Below, piece after piece: positions 1-6,602 of a stretch of DNA of 11,508 bases. Position 1 is the stretch's first letter. Every line of letters begins with the position of its first letter. The stretch spans positions 1 to 11,508 of the forward strand of contig SFET01000062.1 in assembly GCA_004557125.1 (NCBI GenBank), read 5' to 3'. The notes under the pieces were generated by a model that was given only the letters and a program-made list of their open reading frames with translations, made no database searches and was not told the origin of the DNA. The stretch comes from Clostridiales bacterium. GTDB lineage: Bacteria > Bacillota > Clostridia > Christensenellales > Aristaeellaceae. Position numbers and translations under genes: made by a program.

Positions 1-1451
1 AGGCCGCGCTGACGCAGCCTGATCCGACGAAAACGCCCGAACCGACGAACGCTCCTGAACCTACCGACGCGCCTGAACCCTCGGAGGCTCCCGAGCCCAC
101 AAATACACCCGAAACGACCAATGCGCCTGAAGCGACGAATAGCCCCGAATCCAACGAAGATTCCAAGCCCGAAGTTCCTGACTCCTCTGAAGCTGACGAT
201 TCCGAGGAGACTGCTTCCACCGTGGAATCCCTCGCGCTGAACCTGCTGTTCCCCGCCGCCAACGCGGAGGGCGAGGATGTGCAGGCAAAGATTGACGCGA
301 TGGTCCGGGAAAAGATGGCCTCCGCCGAAGTGCAGGCATTGATCTCTCAAAAGGTCGCTTCGACGATGGCCTCCACTGAGGTACAGGCGAAAATCGATTC
401 GACCACCCGCGATCAGCTAGCGTCCGCTGACATCCAGGCCGCGATGACGGCGGAAGTTCAAAAGCAGATGGCCGATCCGGGCGTGCGCAGCCAGGCCGAG
501 GCAGCCGCCGAGCAGCAGGTGCGCGAGAAGGTTGAGGAAGCTGCGCGCGAAAAGATCCGCAGCGCAATCCTCTCGCTCACCGAGGATGAAATCGCCGCCG
601 TCGTGGAAGAGAAAATGGCCTCTGCCGAAATCCGGGCGCAGATCGAAGCTGAGACGAGGAATCAGATGGGCTCCGACAGCATCCGGACGACCATTGAGGC
701 GGAAACCGGGAAGCAGATGCAAACCGAGGCGGTGCAGCAGATGATTGCCGAAGAGATTCGGAAGCAGATGGACTCCGAAGCGGTGCATCAGACGGTGGAG
801 GCCGAGGTTGCCAATCAGATGCAGTCAGAGATGATCCAGAGCAAAATTGCGGAGAATGTGGACATTCAGATGGAGACCGAGCAGGTTCAGGCGCTGATCG
901 ACCAAAATATCCGCGAACAGATGGCCTCCTCCAAGGTGCAGAAGATCATCGCTGAGCAGATCGAGAAGAACCGCCACGGCGCGGAGTACATGAACAGCGT
1001 CGCCGAGGCCCTCGAGGAAAACGGTGAAAACGGCGAAGCCTATCAGGCGCTGGTGGAGCTGCACGACACGCTGGACGACATGGTGGAATTCTACGAAGGC
1101 GTGGTCGACTACACCGATGCCGTCGGGGAAGCCGCCGAGGGCGCGCATGAGCTGCTGGACGGCACAGGCGAGCTCGTGGATGGTGTAGGCGAGTTGAAGG
1201 ACGGCGCTCTGGAACTCCAGGATGGCGCGCAGCAGCTCTACGACGGCTGTGTTGAGCTCAGCGACGGTCTGAACGAGTTCAACGAAGAGGCGATCCAGAA
1301 GATCCTGGACGCGCTCGACGGCGATCTCGTAGATCTGGCCGATCGTGCCGATGCAATGTTCGACCTTGTGAAGGGGTATAACTCCTATGCCGGAATTGCC
1401 GATGACATGAGCGGAAGGGTACAGTTCCTGATCAACACTGCGGGAATCTGA
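1..1451 (+). CDS. Large repeat-rich extracytoplasmic protein, C-terminal part (5' end outside window)
   Basis: The frame is already open at the left edge (first full codon at 3) and runs 482 codons to TGA, so the GTG at 222 is not the start. Visible order: a Pro/Glu/Thr-rich hexapeptide linker (33-158), an acidic Ser/Glu stretch, about 14 copies of a 17-residue helical repeat (279-986), an acidic helical spacer, six ELxDG heptads (1146-1271), and a C-terminal tail ending VQFLINTAGI. No membrane segment is visible. ELxDG heptads followed by a short tail of the type xVQFxIxT occur in extracytoplasmic parts of Firmicutes MMPL/RND-like and YhgE/Pip-like proteins. By inference this is the outer domain of such a protein, or a surface protein, whose membrane part lies upstream. 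The exact family cannot be fixed from this piece. A terminator follows 20 bp after the stop. Confidence 0.8.
   Translation, partial: AALTQPDPTKTPEPTNAPEPTDAPEPSEAPEPTNTPETTNAPEATNSPESNEDSKPEVPDSSEADDSEETASTVESLALNLLFPAANAEGEDVQAKIDAMVREKMASAEVQALISQKVASTMASTEVQAKIDSTTRDQLASADIQAAMTAEVQKQMADPGVRSQAEAAAEQQVREKVEEAAREKIRSAILSLTEDEIAAVVEEKMASAEIRAQIEAETRNQMGSDSIRTTIEAETGKQMQTEAVQQMIAEEIRKQMDSEAVHQTVEAEVANQMQSEMIQSKIAENVDIQMETEQVQALIDQNIREQMASSKVQKIIAEQIEKNRHGAEYMNSVAEALEENGENGEAYQALVELHDTLDDMVEFYEGVVDYTDAVGEAAEGAHELLDGTGELVDGVGELKDGALELQDGAQQLYDGCVELSDGLNEFNEEAIQKILDALDGDLVDLADRADAMFDLVKGYNSYAGIADDMSGRVQFLINTAGI
33..158 (+). repeat. Seven 18-bp units encoding a PEPTNA-like hexapeptide linker
   Basis: Seven consecutive six-codon units read TPEPTN, APEPTD, APEPSE, APEPTN, TPETTN, APEATN and SPESNE. 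Each has Pro-Glu at positions 2-3. Such Pro/Thr/Glu-rich stretches usually form extended, flexible linkers between exported domains. The later units are more divergent than the first ones. Confidence 0.85.
279..986 (+). repeat. 17-residue (51-bp) helical repeat array, about 14 units
   Basis: Four regular units (279-482), a degenerate stretch of 49 residues (483-629), then seven regular units (630-986). The unit is approximately [VI]QxxIxxxVxxQMASxE, with hydrophobic residues at positions 1, 5 and 9 and usually Met at 13. Examples are VQAKIDAMVREKMASAE and VQALIDQNIREQMASSK. The DNA copies are divergent, so the array is old or under protein-level selection. The pattern suggests a long amphipathic helix or coiled-coil rod; that structure is inferred. 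Confidence 0.85.
1146..1271 (+). repeat. Six ELxDG heptad repeats
   Basis: Six 7-residue units, HELLDGT, GELVDGV, GELKDGA, LELQDGA, QQLYDGC and VELSDGL, are followed by a degenerate NEFNEEA. This is the xxxLxxG-type heptad known from long extracytoplasmic loops of Firmicutes MMPL and YhgE/Pip membrane proteins. Confidence 0.85.
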
Positions 1452-1471
1452 CCGAAGCGAAACAGAATTTC

Positions 1472-1503
1472 ATCCTCCCTGACCAGAATCGGGGAGGATT
1501 TTT
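1472..1503 (+). terminator. Rho-independent terminator after the repeat-protein gene
   Basis: An 8-bp perfect stem ATCCTCCC/GGGAGGAT (1472-1479 with 1492-1499) and a 12-nt loop are followed by TTTT (1500-1503). It lies 20 bp past the TGA at 1449-1451 and is oriented for the rightward gene. The T-run is short. Read on the opposite strand the stem is not followed by T residues, so it probably does not serve the leftward gene. Confidence 0.75.
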
Positions 1504-1626
1504 CAACGCTTTCCAGCCGGGGTGGATCAAAGTGCAGGATGCGGATTGCTCTGCCTCGCGCACTTTTGATACACTTCAATTCGTCGTCGGTGATGACCAC
1601 ATATATCGAGGCGTCTTTATGGACGG

Positions 1627-2076
1627 CTACTGCTTCAGCATGATCTTTTCCACGCGCCATGCGCCGCCGTCGATGTGCAGCAGCGCAAAGCTGATCTCCT
1701 GATCGAACCTGCGCTTTCCGCAGCTGCCGGGATTCAGCCAGAGCCGTCCGTCGATGGTCTGCTCGAAGTATTTGTGGGAGTGGCCGAACACGATCAGCTG
1801 CGCGTCGCCCAGCTCCTTCGGCAGCTCGCGCTTGTTGTGAATCATCAGAATCCGCACGCCGCCAAGCTCCACGCGGAGGGTCTGGGGCTGCGCTTCCGCC
1901 CAGTCCTTGTCGTTGTTGCCGCGCACCACATGCAGCGGTGCGATGGTGCGCAGCGCATCCAGAATTTCGGGTTTGTTGACGTCGCCCGCGTGCAGGATTG
2001 CATCGCAGCCATGTAACACTTCCACGACCTCCGGGCGCAACAGCCCGTGGGTGTCTGAAATCACGCCGATCTTCAT
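1627..2076 (-). CDS. YfcE/MJ0936-family metallophosphoesterase
   Basis: A 149-residue single-domain calcineurin-like phosphoesterase, close to the usual family length. Metal-binding motifs are in order: SDTH (D8, H10), GDV (D32), GNND (N54), H80 and GHSH (98-101, H99 and H101), with NPGS at 115-118. Members are soluble, metal-dependent phosphodiesterases; their physiological substrates are mostly unknown, so none is assigned. The ATG at 2074-2076 has GGAGGA 8 nt upstream. It lies 15 bp downstream of the yolD-like stop and is probably in the same leftward transcript. The 175 bp between its TAG and the repeat-protein gene contain that gene's terminator but no convincing leftward terminator; an imperfect stem at about 1528-1572 lacks a T-run. 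Confidence 0.9.
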   Translation of the reverse strand: MKIGVISDTHGLLRPEVVEVLHGCDAILHAGDVNKPEILDALRTIAPLHVVRGNNDKDWAEAQPQTLRVELGGVRILMIHNKRELPKELGDAQLIVFGHSHKYFEQTIDGRLWLNPGSCGKRRFDQEISFALLHIDGGAWRVEKIMLKQ

Positions 2077-2091
2077 TTCTGTTTTCCTCCG

Positions 2092-2514
2092 TCAAAGGGA
2101 TGCTTCCGTCCCGCGAAGCGCAGGGCAGTCGATCTCCAGAATGTCATCGATGGGGATCTCCCGTCCGTCCGTCAGGATCACCCGACGGGCAGGCATATCA
2201 ATGCGCTTCACACGAGCCGTGCAGGAGACGTATTCGCCGCCCTCCTTGCGCGCATCGGGGACAAAGTAGACGAACGCAGCCTCCGGGGCTTCTCCTTCTG
2301 CCAGAGCGCGCAGTTTCCTGCCGATTTCCGCCTGCTCGTCCTCGCTCAGATGGATTCGCCGGTGCGTCTGACGCGCGGTCTCGCGGATTGCCGCATCGTA
2401 GCCTGTCAGTGCGTCGAAGGGTGAAAACTGCGCTGCGCGGTTGCGCATGGACATCCGCGGATGCTTTTCGGAGACATGGTGGGGGAGGTGGATGATGTCC
2501 TCGTAGTCGCTCAT
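2092..2514 (-). CDS. YolD-like protein
   Basis: A 140-residue protein with the YolD-like hallmarks. Near the N-terminus is the segment RMSMRNRAAQFSPFDALTGY (residues 20-39), then a charged helix with IHLSEDEQ, and then a beta-rich C-terminal half (FVYFVPD, RVKRIDMPARRVILTDG, IPIDDILEID). YolD proteins accompany UmuC-type Y-family polymerases in Firmicutes and have been proposed to act like UmuD; the biochemical role is not settled. The ATG overlaps the polymerase TGA as ATGA (2511-2514), indicating translational coupling. Here the partner polymerase frame is broken upstream, so coupled translation may be impaired even though yolD itself is intact. Confidence 0.88.
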   Translation of the reverse strand: MSDYEDIIHLPHHVSEKHPRMSMRNRAAQFSPFDALTGYDAAIRETARQTHRRIHLSEDEQAEIGRKLRALAEGEAPEAAFVYFVPDARKEGGEYVSCTARVKRIDMPARRVILTDGREIPIDDILEIDCPALRGTEASL

Positions 2515-3979
2515 GCCTTGTGTCCTCCGATCTGCCGGTTCCGGTCCCTGGCCGTCGCGCCCTCCATCAGGCTCGTGCCCTTCAGGATGGCGTTCTTTCC
2601 AAACTTCCTGCGTATCTCCAGAATCGCCTGCTGGCCCTGCTTCTCCCGCGCCAGCGCGGCCTCCTCCGCTGCTCTCTGCTGCTCCAGCGCCGCGTAATCC
2701 GTGAACATATCCAGCTGCTCGGGCGCGTCCTGCACCGCCTCGCGCTCGTCCGCCACGTTGAGCGCCGCAAGATTGAGCCTGCGAACCGACAGGCGCGGAT
2801 CGACAATCCGGTCGTACAGCTCCAGCGCCGCCTCCGCAATCCGCCTTGCTGACGATGTTCGCCGCTCCAGGCGCTGCGTGCCGTGGGCGGGCTTGGGGGT
2901 CCTGCGCCCGTAGCGGTCGGCTTTGACCTCGCCCGTGTAGGCGCCGCCGTCGGCGACGTTGCCGTTGTCGTAGCCGACGTCCAGCACCAGCTGATCTGTC
3001 GTGAGACGCTTGTCCACCAGCTCCAGCGCCAGCGCGTCGGCCATCTCCCGGACGACAAGTCTGGCCTTCCCGAAGGAATAGGCGCAGGACAGCACCTGAC
3101 CGGAGCCGATGCTGCTGGAATCGGGCCGGTACGCCTTGATGTTTGCGATGGTGCAGGGCTCCCAGCCCCAGGCATGGTCGATGAGCAGCTCCGCGTTCAC
3201 GCCGAACAGGTCGTAGAGCACGTCCTCGTCCCGCACGGACTGCCGCGCCACGTCGCCCATGGTGAACATGCCGTGCTCCTCTAGCTTCCGGGCATAGCCC
3301 CTGCCCACGCGCCAGAAGTCCGTCAGCGGGCGATGATCCCACAGCCGACGGCGATAGCTCATTTCGTCCAGCTCGGCGATGCGCACGCCGTTTTCGTCCG
3401 GCTCGATGTGCTTGGCCCATACGTCCATGGCCACCTTGCACAGGTAGAGGTTTGGCCCAATGCCAGCCGTGGCCGTGATGCCGGTGTTCCGCAGCACGTC
3501 GAGAATGATCTCCATGGCGAGGCCGCGGGCGGTGAGGCCCGAAGCCTTCAGGTATTCCGTCGCGTCGATGAACACCTCGTCGATGGAGTAGACGTGAATG
3601 TCCTTCTCGTCCACGTAGTTCAGGTAGATCTGATAGATGCGCGTGCTGTATTCGATGTAGAAGGCCATGCGCGGAGGCGCAACAACGTAATCGAGCGCCA
3701 GCGCTGGATCCCGCCTCAGCTCCGAGGCAAAGTGGGACGCTCCGAGAAGCTGCCGGCCGGGCGCGCGCTTCTGACGCTGCGCATTGATGCCCTTCACCCA
3801 CTGCACCACCTCAAACAGCCGCGGCCGCCCGGGCACGCCCATCGCCTTGAGCGCCGGGGACACCGCCAGACAGATCGTCTTTTCTGTCCGGCTCTCGTCC
3901 GCCACCACCAGATGGGCGTCCAGGGGATCCAGTCCGCGAAGGACTTGAGATCAATGGCGATGTACGTGCGCTTCTCCAT
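2511..3979 (-). pseudogene. UmuC/DinB-type Y-family DNA polymerase, frameshifted near the N-terminus
   Basis: The body (open from about 3930 down to the TGA at 2511) is a clear Y-family lesion-bypass polymerase. It has the catalytic YSIDEVFIDAT, the palm motif TATAGIGPNLYLCKVAMD, the helix-hairpin-helix-like WRVGRGYARKLEEHGM, and a little-finger segment starting GSGQVLSCAYSFGKARLVVREM. The natural start is the ATG at 3977-3979, 7 nt after GGAGGAGG, giving MEKRTYIAIDLKSF with the first catalytic Asp. That frame is offset from the body (71 nt between the two frame references) and stops at 3794 after 61 codons. The body frame upstream meets TGA inside the IDLKSF codons. Relatives read DLKSF-YASVECxE-RGLDPL; here DLKSF joins GLDPL directly, consistent with a 25-bp deletion. 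A GTG at 3908 has no ribosome site. Probably inactive, unless the deletion is an assembly artefact. Confidence 0.85.
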
Positions 3980-3981
3980 GT

Positions 3982-4038
3982 CTACGCCTCCTCCGGTTTG
4001 TTTGATTTCATTATACCCGGAATCCACTCTCCATTCAT
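3982..4038 (-). CDS. Possible 18-residue small ORF upstream of the polymerase
   Basis: The ATG at 4036-4038 is preceded, 7 nt away, by AAAGGTGG (4046-4053) and encodes MNGEWIPGIMKSNKPEEA. The stop TAG (3982-3984) lies 2 nt before the polymerase ATG, and the polymerase ribosome site GGAGGAGG is inside the last codons. That layout suggests a translationally coupled leader peptide. An in-frame ATG six codons upstream (4054-4056) is a possible alternative start with a poorer ribosome site. I do not recognise the peptide. It could be chance, since any short frame next to a good ribosome site would look similar. Confidence 0.45.
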   Translation of the reverse strand: MNGEWIPGIMKSNKPEEA

Positions 4039-4120
4039 TTTGGTTCCACCTTTCATCTGATTCCGCTCTGTGCGGGTGATTGAATTGATTCTAATGCATG
4101 CGGCGGCGGATGGATACAGA

Positions 4121-4157
4121 CAAAAAAGGGATACTGCCCAAAATTTGGGCAGTATCC
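4121..4157 (-). terminator. Strong Rho-independent terminator of the TetR pair
   Basis: A perfect 14-bp inverted repeat, GGATACTGCCCAAA (4129-4142) with TTTGGGCAGTATCC (4144-4157), has one central base. On the minus strand it is followed by C then six T (complement of A4122-4127). It lies 24 bp past the stop of the downstream TetR gene and insulates that operon from the small ORF/polymerase unit. On the plus strand no T-run follows. Confidence 0.92.
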
Positions 4158-4181
4158 AGAATATGTTGTACGGGGAATGCG

Positions 4182-4736
4182 TCAGCGGAGGCCTTCCCGG
4201 AGTAGGGTGCGGGTGCTTCCCTCCAGGAGTCGCGAGATGTCCGCAAGGTATTCCTCGGCGTCTTCGCGCATTCCGCCGAGCAGCCAGCGCATGAGCAGCC
4301 CCAGTGTGGCCGACGCATAGTACACGCAGAGCACGTGCAGATCGTGCGGGCGCACGTCCAGGGCCTTCGCCTCCGATTCCAGCAGGGCCTCCGTGCCGAT
4401 CAGGATGATGTCGTACAGATAGCGCTCGATGCGGTCGCGATTCTGGGATTGAAACAGGTGGTACACCGCCGACTGGTGCGCCCGGGCAAAGGTCGTGATC
4501 TCCAGCAGGATTTCGTTCCACGTCGTTCCCTGGGGCTTGCGCTCCAGCAGCTCCCGGCTGCTCACGCGCAGCAGATCGTCCACCAGCGCAAAGATGTCCG
4601 GGTAGTAATAGTAGAACGTGTTCCGGTTGATGCGGCTCCTCTGCGCAATATCGACGACCGATATCCGGTCGAAGGGCTTTTCGTCCAGCAGATCCAGAAA
4701 TGCGCTGAGGATCGCCTGCTTCGTAAGTTGTAACAT
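4182..4736 (-). CDS. TetR-family transcriptional regulator (downstream of the pair)
   Basis: A 184-residue protein with an N-terminal TetR DNA-binding domain. The helix-turn-helix covers about residues 25-47 (ISVVDIAQRSRINRNTFYYY), followed by the typical tail YPDIFALVDDLL. The C-terminal helical domain (about 60-180) is the ligand/dimerisation part and is not assignable to a specific effector. The ATG (4734-4736) has GGAGG 7 nt upstream. It lies 57 bp downstream of the other TetR gene, with no terminator or clear promoter between them, so the two are probably co-transcribed. The terminator at 4121-4157 ends the unit. Two different TetR proteins in one transcript could bind the same or separate operators; the sequence does not decide. 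Confidence 0.92.
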   Translation of the reverse strand: MLQLTKQAILSAFLDLLDEKPFDRISVVDIAQRSRINRNTFYYYYPDIFALVDDLLRVSSRELLERKPQGTTWNEILLEITTFARAHQSAVYHLFQSQNRDRIERYLYDIILIGTEALLESEAKALDVRPHDLHVLCVYYASATLGLLMRWLLGGMREDAEEYLADISRLLEGSTRTLLREGLR

Positions 4737-4793
4737 GGAAACGCCTCCGTATGGTGGAACATTGCTGTGATGGGATGGAGTGGATGGCCGCCG

Positions 4794-5330
4794 TCAGCGG
4801 ACGCAGGTCATGCCGGAAATGCGCACCAGGAAGAATTCGGCCAGCGTCTCGGGCGGAGTCTCCGGCTCATCGATCAGCCAGACCAGCGCCGTGTTGAACA
4901 GCGCGCCGATGTACATGTACAGCGCGTACTTGCCGACCGACGCGGCCGGCATGGAGCCCTCCAGCGCCTCGTGAAAGCGGTTCAGCTCCTCCAGCAGCAC
5001 CGAGGCGAAGCCCGAACGGTACAGGTTCAGAACGTACTCCCGGTTCCGCTGAAAATACTGAAAGCTCAGCAGAATGTTGTCATAGGTATAGAACGTGCCC
5101 TGATCCAGGCGGATTTCCTCGCTGAATTGATCGAGCACGTCCCGGATCAGCGTGACGAGCACGTCCTCCTTGGCGCGGTAGTTGCGGTAGAACGAGGCCC
5201 GCGCCACGCCTGCACGCTCAATCAGCTCGGTGATCCGGATGTCGGACAGATTCTTCTCCCGCATCAGGGAAAACAGCGCGTCTGTGATGCACCGCTTCAC
5301 GCGCTGGTTGGCTGCCTTTCGCTTGTCCAT
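4794..5330 (-). CDS. TetR-family transcriptional regulator (divergent from degV-like gene)
   Basis: A 178-residue protein. The TetR N-terminal domain has its helix-turn-helix at about 31-53 (IRITELIERAGVARASFYRN) and then YRAKEDVLVTLI. The C-terminal part contains YVLNLYRSGFASVLLEELN (99-117), resembling the TetR_C_8-type ligand domain. The ATG (5328-5330) lies 7 nt after AGGAGG. It is the promoter-proximal gene of the leftward unit and diverges from the degV-like gene, so it is the best candidate to bind the palindrome at 5408-5423, repressing itself and the neighbour. A fatty-acid or acyl-CoA signal is possible given the neighbour, but is inference only. Confidence 0.92.
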   Translation of the reverse strand: MDKRKAANQRVKRCITDALFSLMREKNLSDIRITELIERAGVARASFYRNYRAKEDVLVTLIRDVLDQFSEEIRLDQGTFYTYDNILLSFQYFQRNREYVLNLYRSGFASVLLEELNRFHEALEGSMPAASVGKYALYMYIGALFNTALVWLIDEPETPPETLAEFFLVRISGMTCVR

Positions 5331-5387
5331 GTTGCTCCCTCCTGAGTCCTTGGGTCAGAAATGCGCAAACTGTCTCAGGTGCGGCCG

Positions 5388-5416
5388 TTGCCGGCGCATG
5401 GTCGATGTGATACAAT
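5388..5416 (+). promoter_or_regulatory. Promoter of the degV-like gene
   Basis: TTGCCG (5388-5393), a 17-bp spacer, then TACAAT (5411-5416) with an extended -10 TG at 5408-5409. The start would be near 5423, giving a leader of about 43 nt to the ATG at 5466. The -10 lies wholly inside the palindromic operator. Confidence 0.65.
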
Positions 5417-5423
5417 TGTATCA
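5408..5423. promoter_or_regulatory. 16-bp perfect palindrome, likely TetR-type operator
   Basis: TGATACAATTGTATCA reads identically on both strands. It contains the extended -10 of the rightward promoter and directly abuts the -10 of the leftward promoter. Its size and symmetry fit a TetR dimer site. Binding there would block both promoters, giving autoregulation of the repressors and control of the degV-like gene. Which of the two TetR proteins binds is not shown. Confidence 0.75.
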
Positions 5424-5451
5424 AGTATAACAGATTTTAGGAAAGTGTCAA
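5424..5451 (-). promoter_or_regulatory. Promoter of the two-gene TetR unit
   Basis: On the minus strand: TTGACA (5451 to 5446), a 16-bp spacer, then TATACT (5429 to 5424). The start would be near 5417, inside the palindrome. The -35 box lies in the 5' leader of the degV-like gene, next to that gene's ribosome site (5452-5457). Initiation in the two directions should therefore be mutually exclusive. Confidence 0.75.
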
Positions 5452-5465
5452 GGGAGGCCTGAAAC

Positions 5466-6353
5466 ATGAATCAATATGTGCTCAGCTGCTGCTCGACGGT
5501 GGATCTGACCCCGGAGCGCATGCAGGAGCGGGATTTTCGCTACCTCTGCTTCAAATACACGGTGGATGGCCTGGAATATCGGGATGACATGGGCGTGTCG
5601 ATGTCCTCGGAGGAGCTGTTCCGCAGGATGTCCGGCGGCGCGGAGACGAAAACCTCCCAGGTGAGCGTGGAGGAGTACCGGGAGCACTTTGAAGGGCTGC
5701 TGCAGCGGGGTCTGGACGTGCTGCACGTCACGCTGTCCACGGGACTGACGGGCACCTACAATTCCGCCTGCGTCGCGCGGGACATGCTGGCGGAGAAGTA
5801 TCCGGAGCGCAAGCTGTACGTGGTGGACTCGCTGGGCGCATCCAGCGGCTATGGCCTGATCATGGAGACGCTGGCCGACATGCGCGACGGGGGAGCCACC
5901 ATCGACGAGCTGTACGGGTGGGTGATGGAAAACCGGCTGCGCATGCACCACTGGTTCTTCTCCACCGACCTGTCCTTCTATGTGCGCGGCGGCAGAATCT
6001 CCAAGGCGTCGGGCGCCATCGGCACGGTGCTGAACATCTGTCCGCTGCTCAACATGGACAACGAGGGGCACCTCGCGCCCCGGGAAAAGCAGCGCGGCAA
6101 GCGTCGGGTGATCAAGCGCATCGTCGAGATGATGGAGCAGCACGCGGAGAACGGCACGGCGTACAGTGGGCGGTGCTTCATCTGCCATTCGCTGTGCATG
6201 GAGGACGCGCAGACCGTCGCTGCGATGGTGGAGAGCCGCTTCCCGCAGCTGAACGGGCGGGTGGAAATCTTTCCCATCGGCGCGACCATCGGCAGCCACA
6301 CAGGCCCCGGCACCATGGCGCTGTTCTTCTGGGGAGACAAGCGCGTCAACTGA
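5466..6353 (+). CDS. DegV/FakB-like fatty-acid-binding protein
   Basis: A 295-residue protein of full DegV-family length. Characteristic segments are in order: TKTSQVS (61-67), LSTGLTGTYNSA (90-101), the GGRISK loop (175-180), and near the C-terminus GATIGSHTGPGTMALFFWG (272-290). Family members bind a fatty acid with its carboxylate held by conserved Thr/Ser/His residues. FakB proteins present the acid to the kinase FakA, making acyl-phosphate for phospholipid synthesis, but many DegV proteins have no proven role. No FakA gene is visible here. The ATG has GGGAGG 8 nt upstream. It diverges from two TetR genes and shares their operator, suggesting inducible expression. No convincing terminator follows: CGCCGGAACCGGCG at about 6355-6372 has no T-run. 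Confidence 0.92.
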   Translation: MNQYVLSCCSTVDLTPERMQERDFRYLCFKYTVDGLEYRDDMGVSMSSEELFRRMSGGAETKTSQVSVEEYREHFEGLLQRGLDVLHVTLSTGLTGTYNSACVARDMLAEKYPERKLYVVDSLGASSGYGLIMETLADMRDGGATIDELYGWVMENRLRMHHWFFSTDLSFYVRGGRISKASGAIGTVLNICPLLNMDNEGHLAPREKQRGKRRVIKRIVEMMEQHAENGTAYSGRCFICHSLCMEDAQTVAAMVESRFPQLNGRVEIFPIGATIGSHTGPGTMALFFWGDKRVN

Positions 6354-6470
6354 GCCGCCGGAACCGGCGATGGCTTCGGCTGGCAGAGTTGAAATACGTG
6401 CCTGCGGCGACAAGCTCCGAAGCGGCGCTGGCGGCACACAGGCTTCCAGAAAACTTAATTGGAATGTGCG

Positions 6471-6499
6471 TTGACAGGGCAGTGCGGCTGTGATAAAAT
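6471..6499 (+). promoter_or_regulatory. Promoter of the pyrimidine operon
   Basis: Consensus TTGACA (6471-6476), a 17-bp spacer, then TAAAAT (6494-6499) with an extended -10 TG at 6491-6492. Transcription would start near 6506, just ahead of the PyrR-binding hairpin. This leaves a leader of about 145 nt before the pyrC start. The stretch 6354-6470 upstream shows nothing else that I can identify. Confidence 0.88.
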
Positions 6500-6507
6500 A
6501 CACAAAA

Positions 6508-6544
6508 CGTTCTTTAAAGACGGTTCCGTGAAGCCGGCAAGACG
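6508..6544 (+). promoter_or_regulatory. PyrR-binding RNA hairpin (anti-antiterminator)
   Basis: The segment GGTTCCGTGAAGCCGGCAAG (6522-6541) aligns base for base with the PyrR-site pattern known from Firmicutes (type AGTCCTGTGAGGCTGGCAAGG). The upper stem is CGGTT (6521-6525) with AGCCG (6532-6536), closing a CCGTGA hexaloop. The lower stem pairs 6508-6514 with 6539-6544 around one bulge, leaving an A-rich internal bulge. Differences from the usual sequence preserve pairing (U-A replacing C-G), supporting a real structure. UMP-bound PyrR stabilises such hairpins. The pyrR gene is not in this window. Confidence 0.82.
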
Positions 6545-6602
6545 CACATAGATGGACATGGACGCACTGCGTTCCATTGTGTTGTGCACATCGCTCTTGC
6601 CG
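6535..6602 (+). promoter_or_regulatory. Potential antiterminator pairing
   Basis: CGGCAAGA (6535-6542), part of the PyrR hairpin, is perfectly complementary over 8 bases to TCTTGCCG (6595-6602), which includes most of the left arm of the terminator. The enclosed stretch can itself fold: GCACA at 6544-6548 pairs with TGTGC at 6583-6587, and ATGGA with TCCAT lies inside. The pairing excludes both the PyrR hairpin and the terminator, as an antiterminator should. Confidence 0.7.

Noticed and set aside
1385..2095. Long leftward frame covering the phosphoesterase and running into the 3' end of the repeat-protein gene; its stretch at about 1500-1620 looks protein-like.
   Set aside because: It is a shadow of the phosphoesterase, has no start or ribosome site of its own past 1627, and would overlap the end of the convergent gene.
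4010..4038. TATAAT on the minus strand (4015 to 4010) as a promoter for the polymerase gene.
   Set aside because: No acceptable -35 box at the right distance, and it lies inside the candidate small ORF. It may be real but cannot be supported.
4054..4120. Search for a LexA/DinR box upstream of the polymerase/YolD unit.
   Set aside because: Only GAATCAATTC-type partial symmetry at about 4083-4092 (minus strand); it does not match the GAAC-N4-GTTC pattern.
5341..5379. CCTGAG/CTCAGG complementarity in the TetR leader that could hide part of the ribosome site AGGAGG.
   Set aside because: Only 6 bp with a 27-nt loop; too weak to call a regulatory structure.
6355..6390. Inverted repeat CGCCGG-AA-CCGGCG after the degV-like gene as its terminator.
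   Set aside because: Loop of two bases and no T-run; could only be part of a weak structure.
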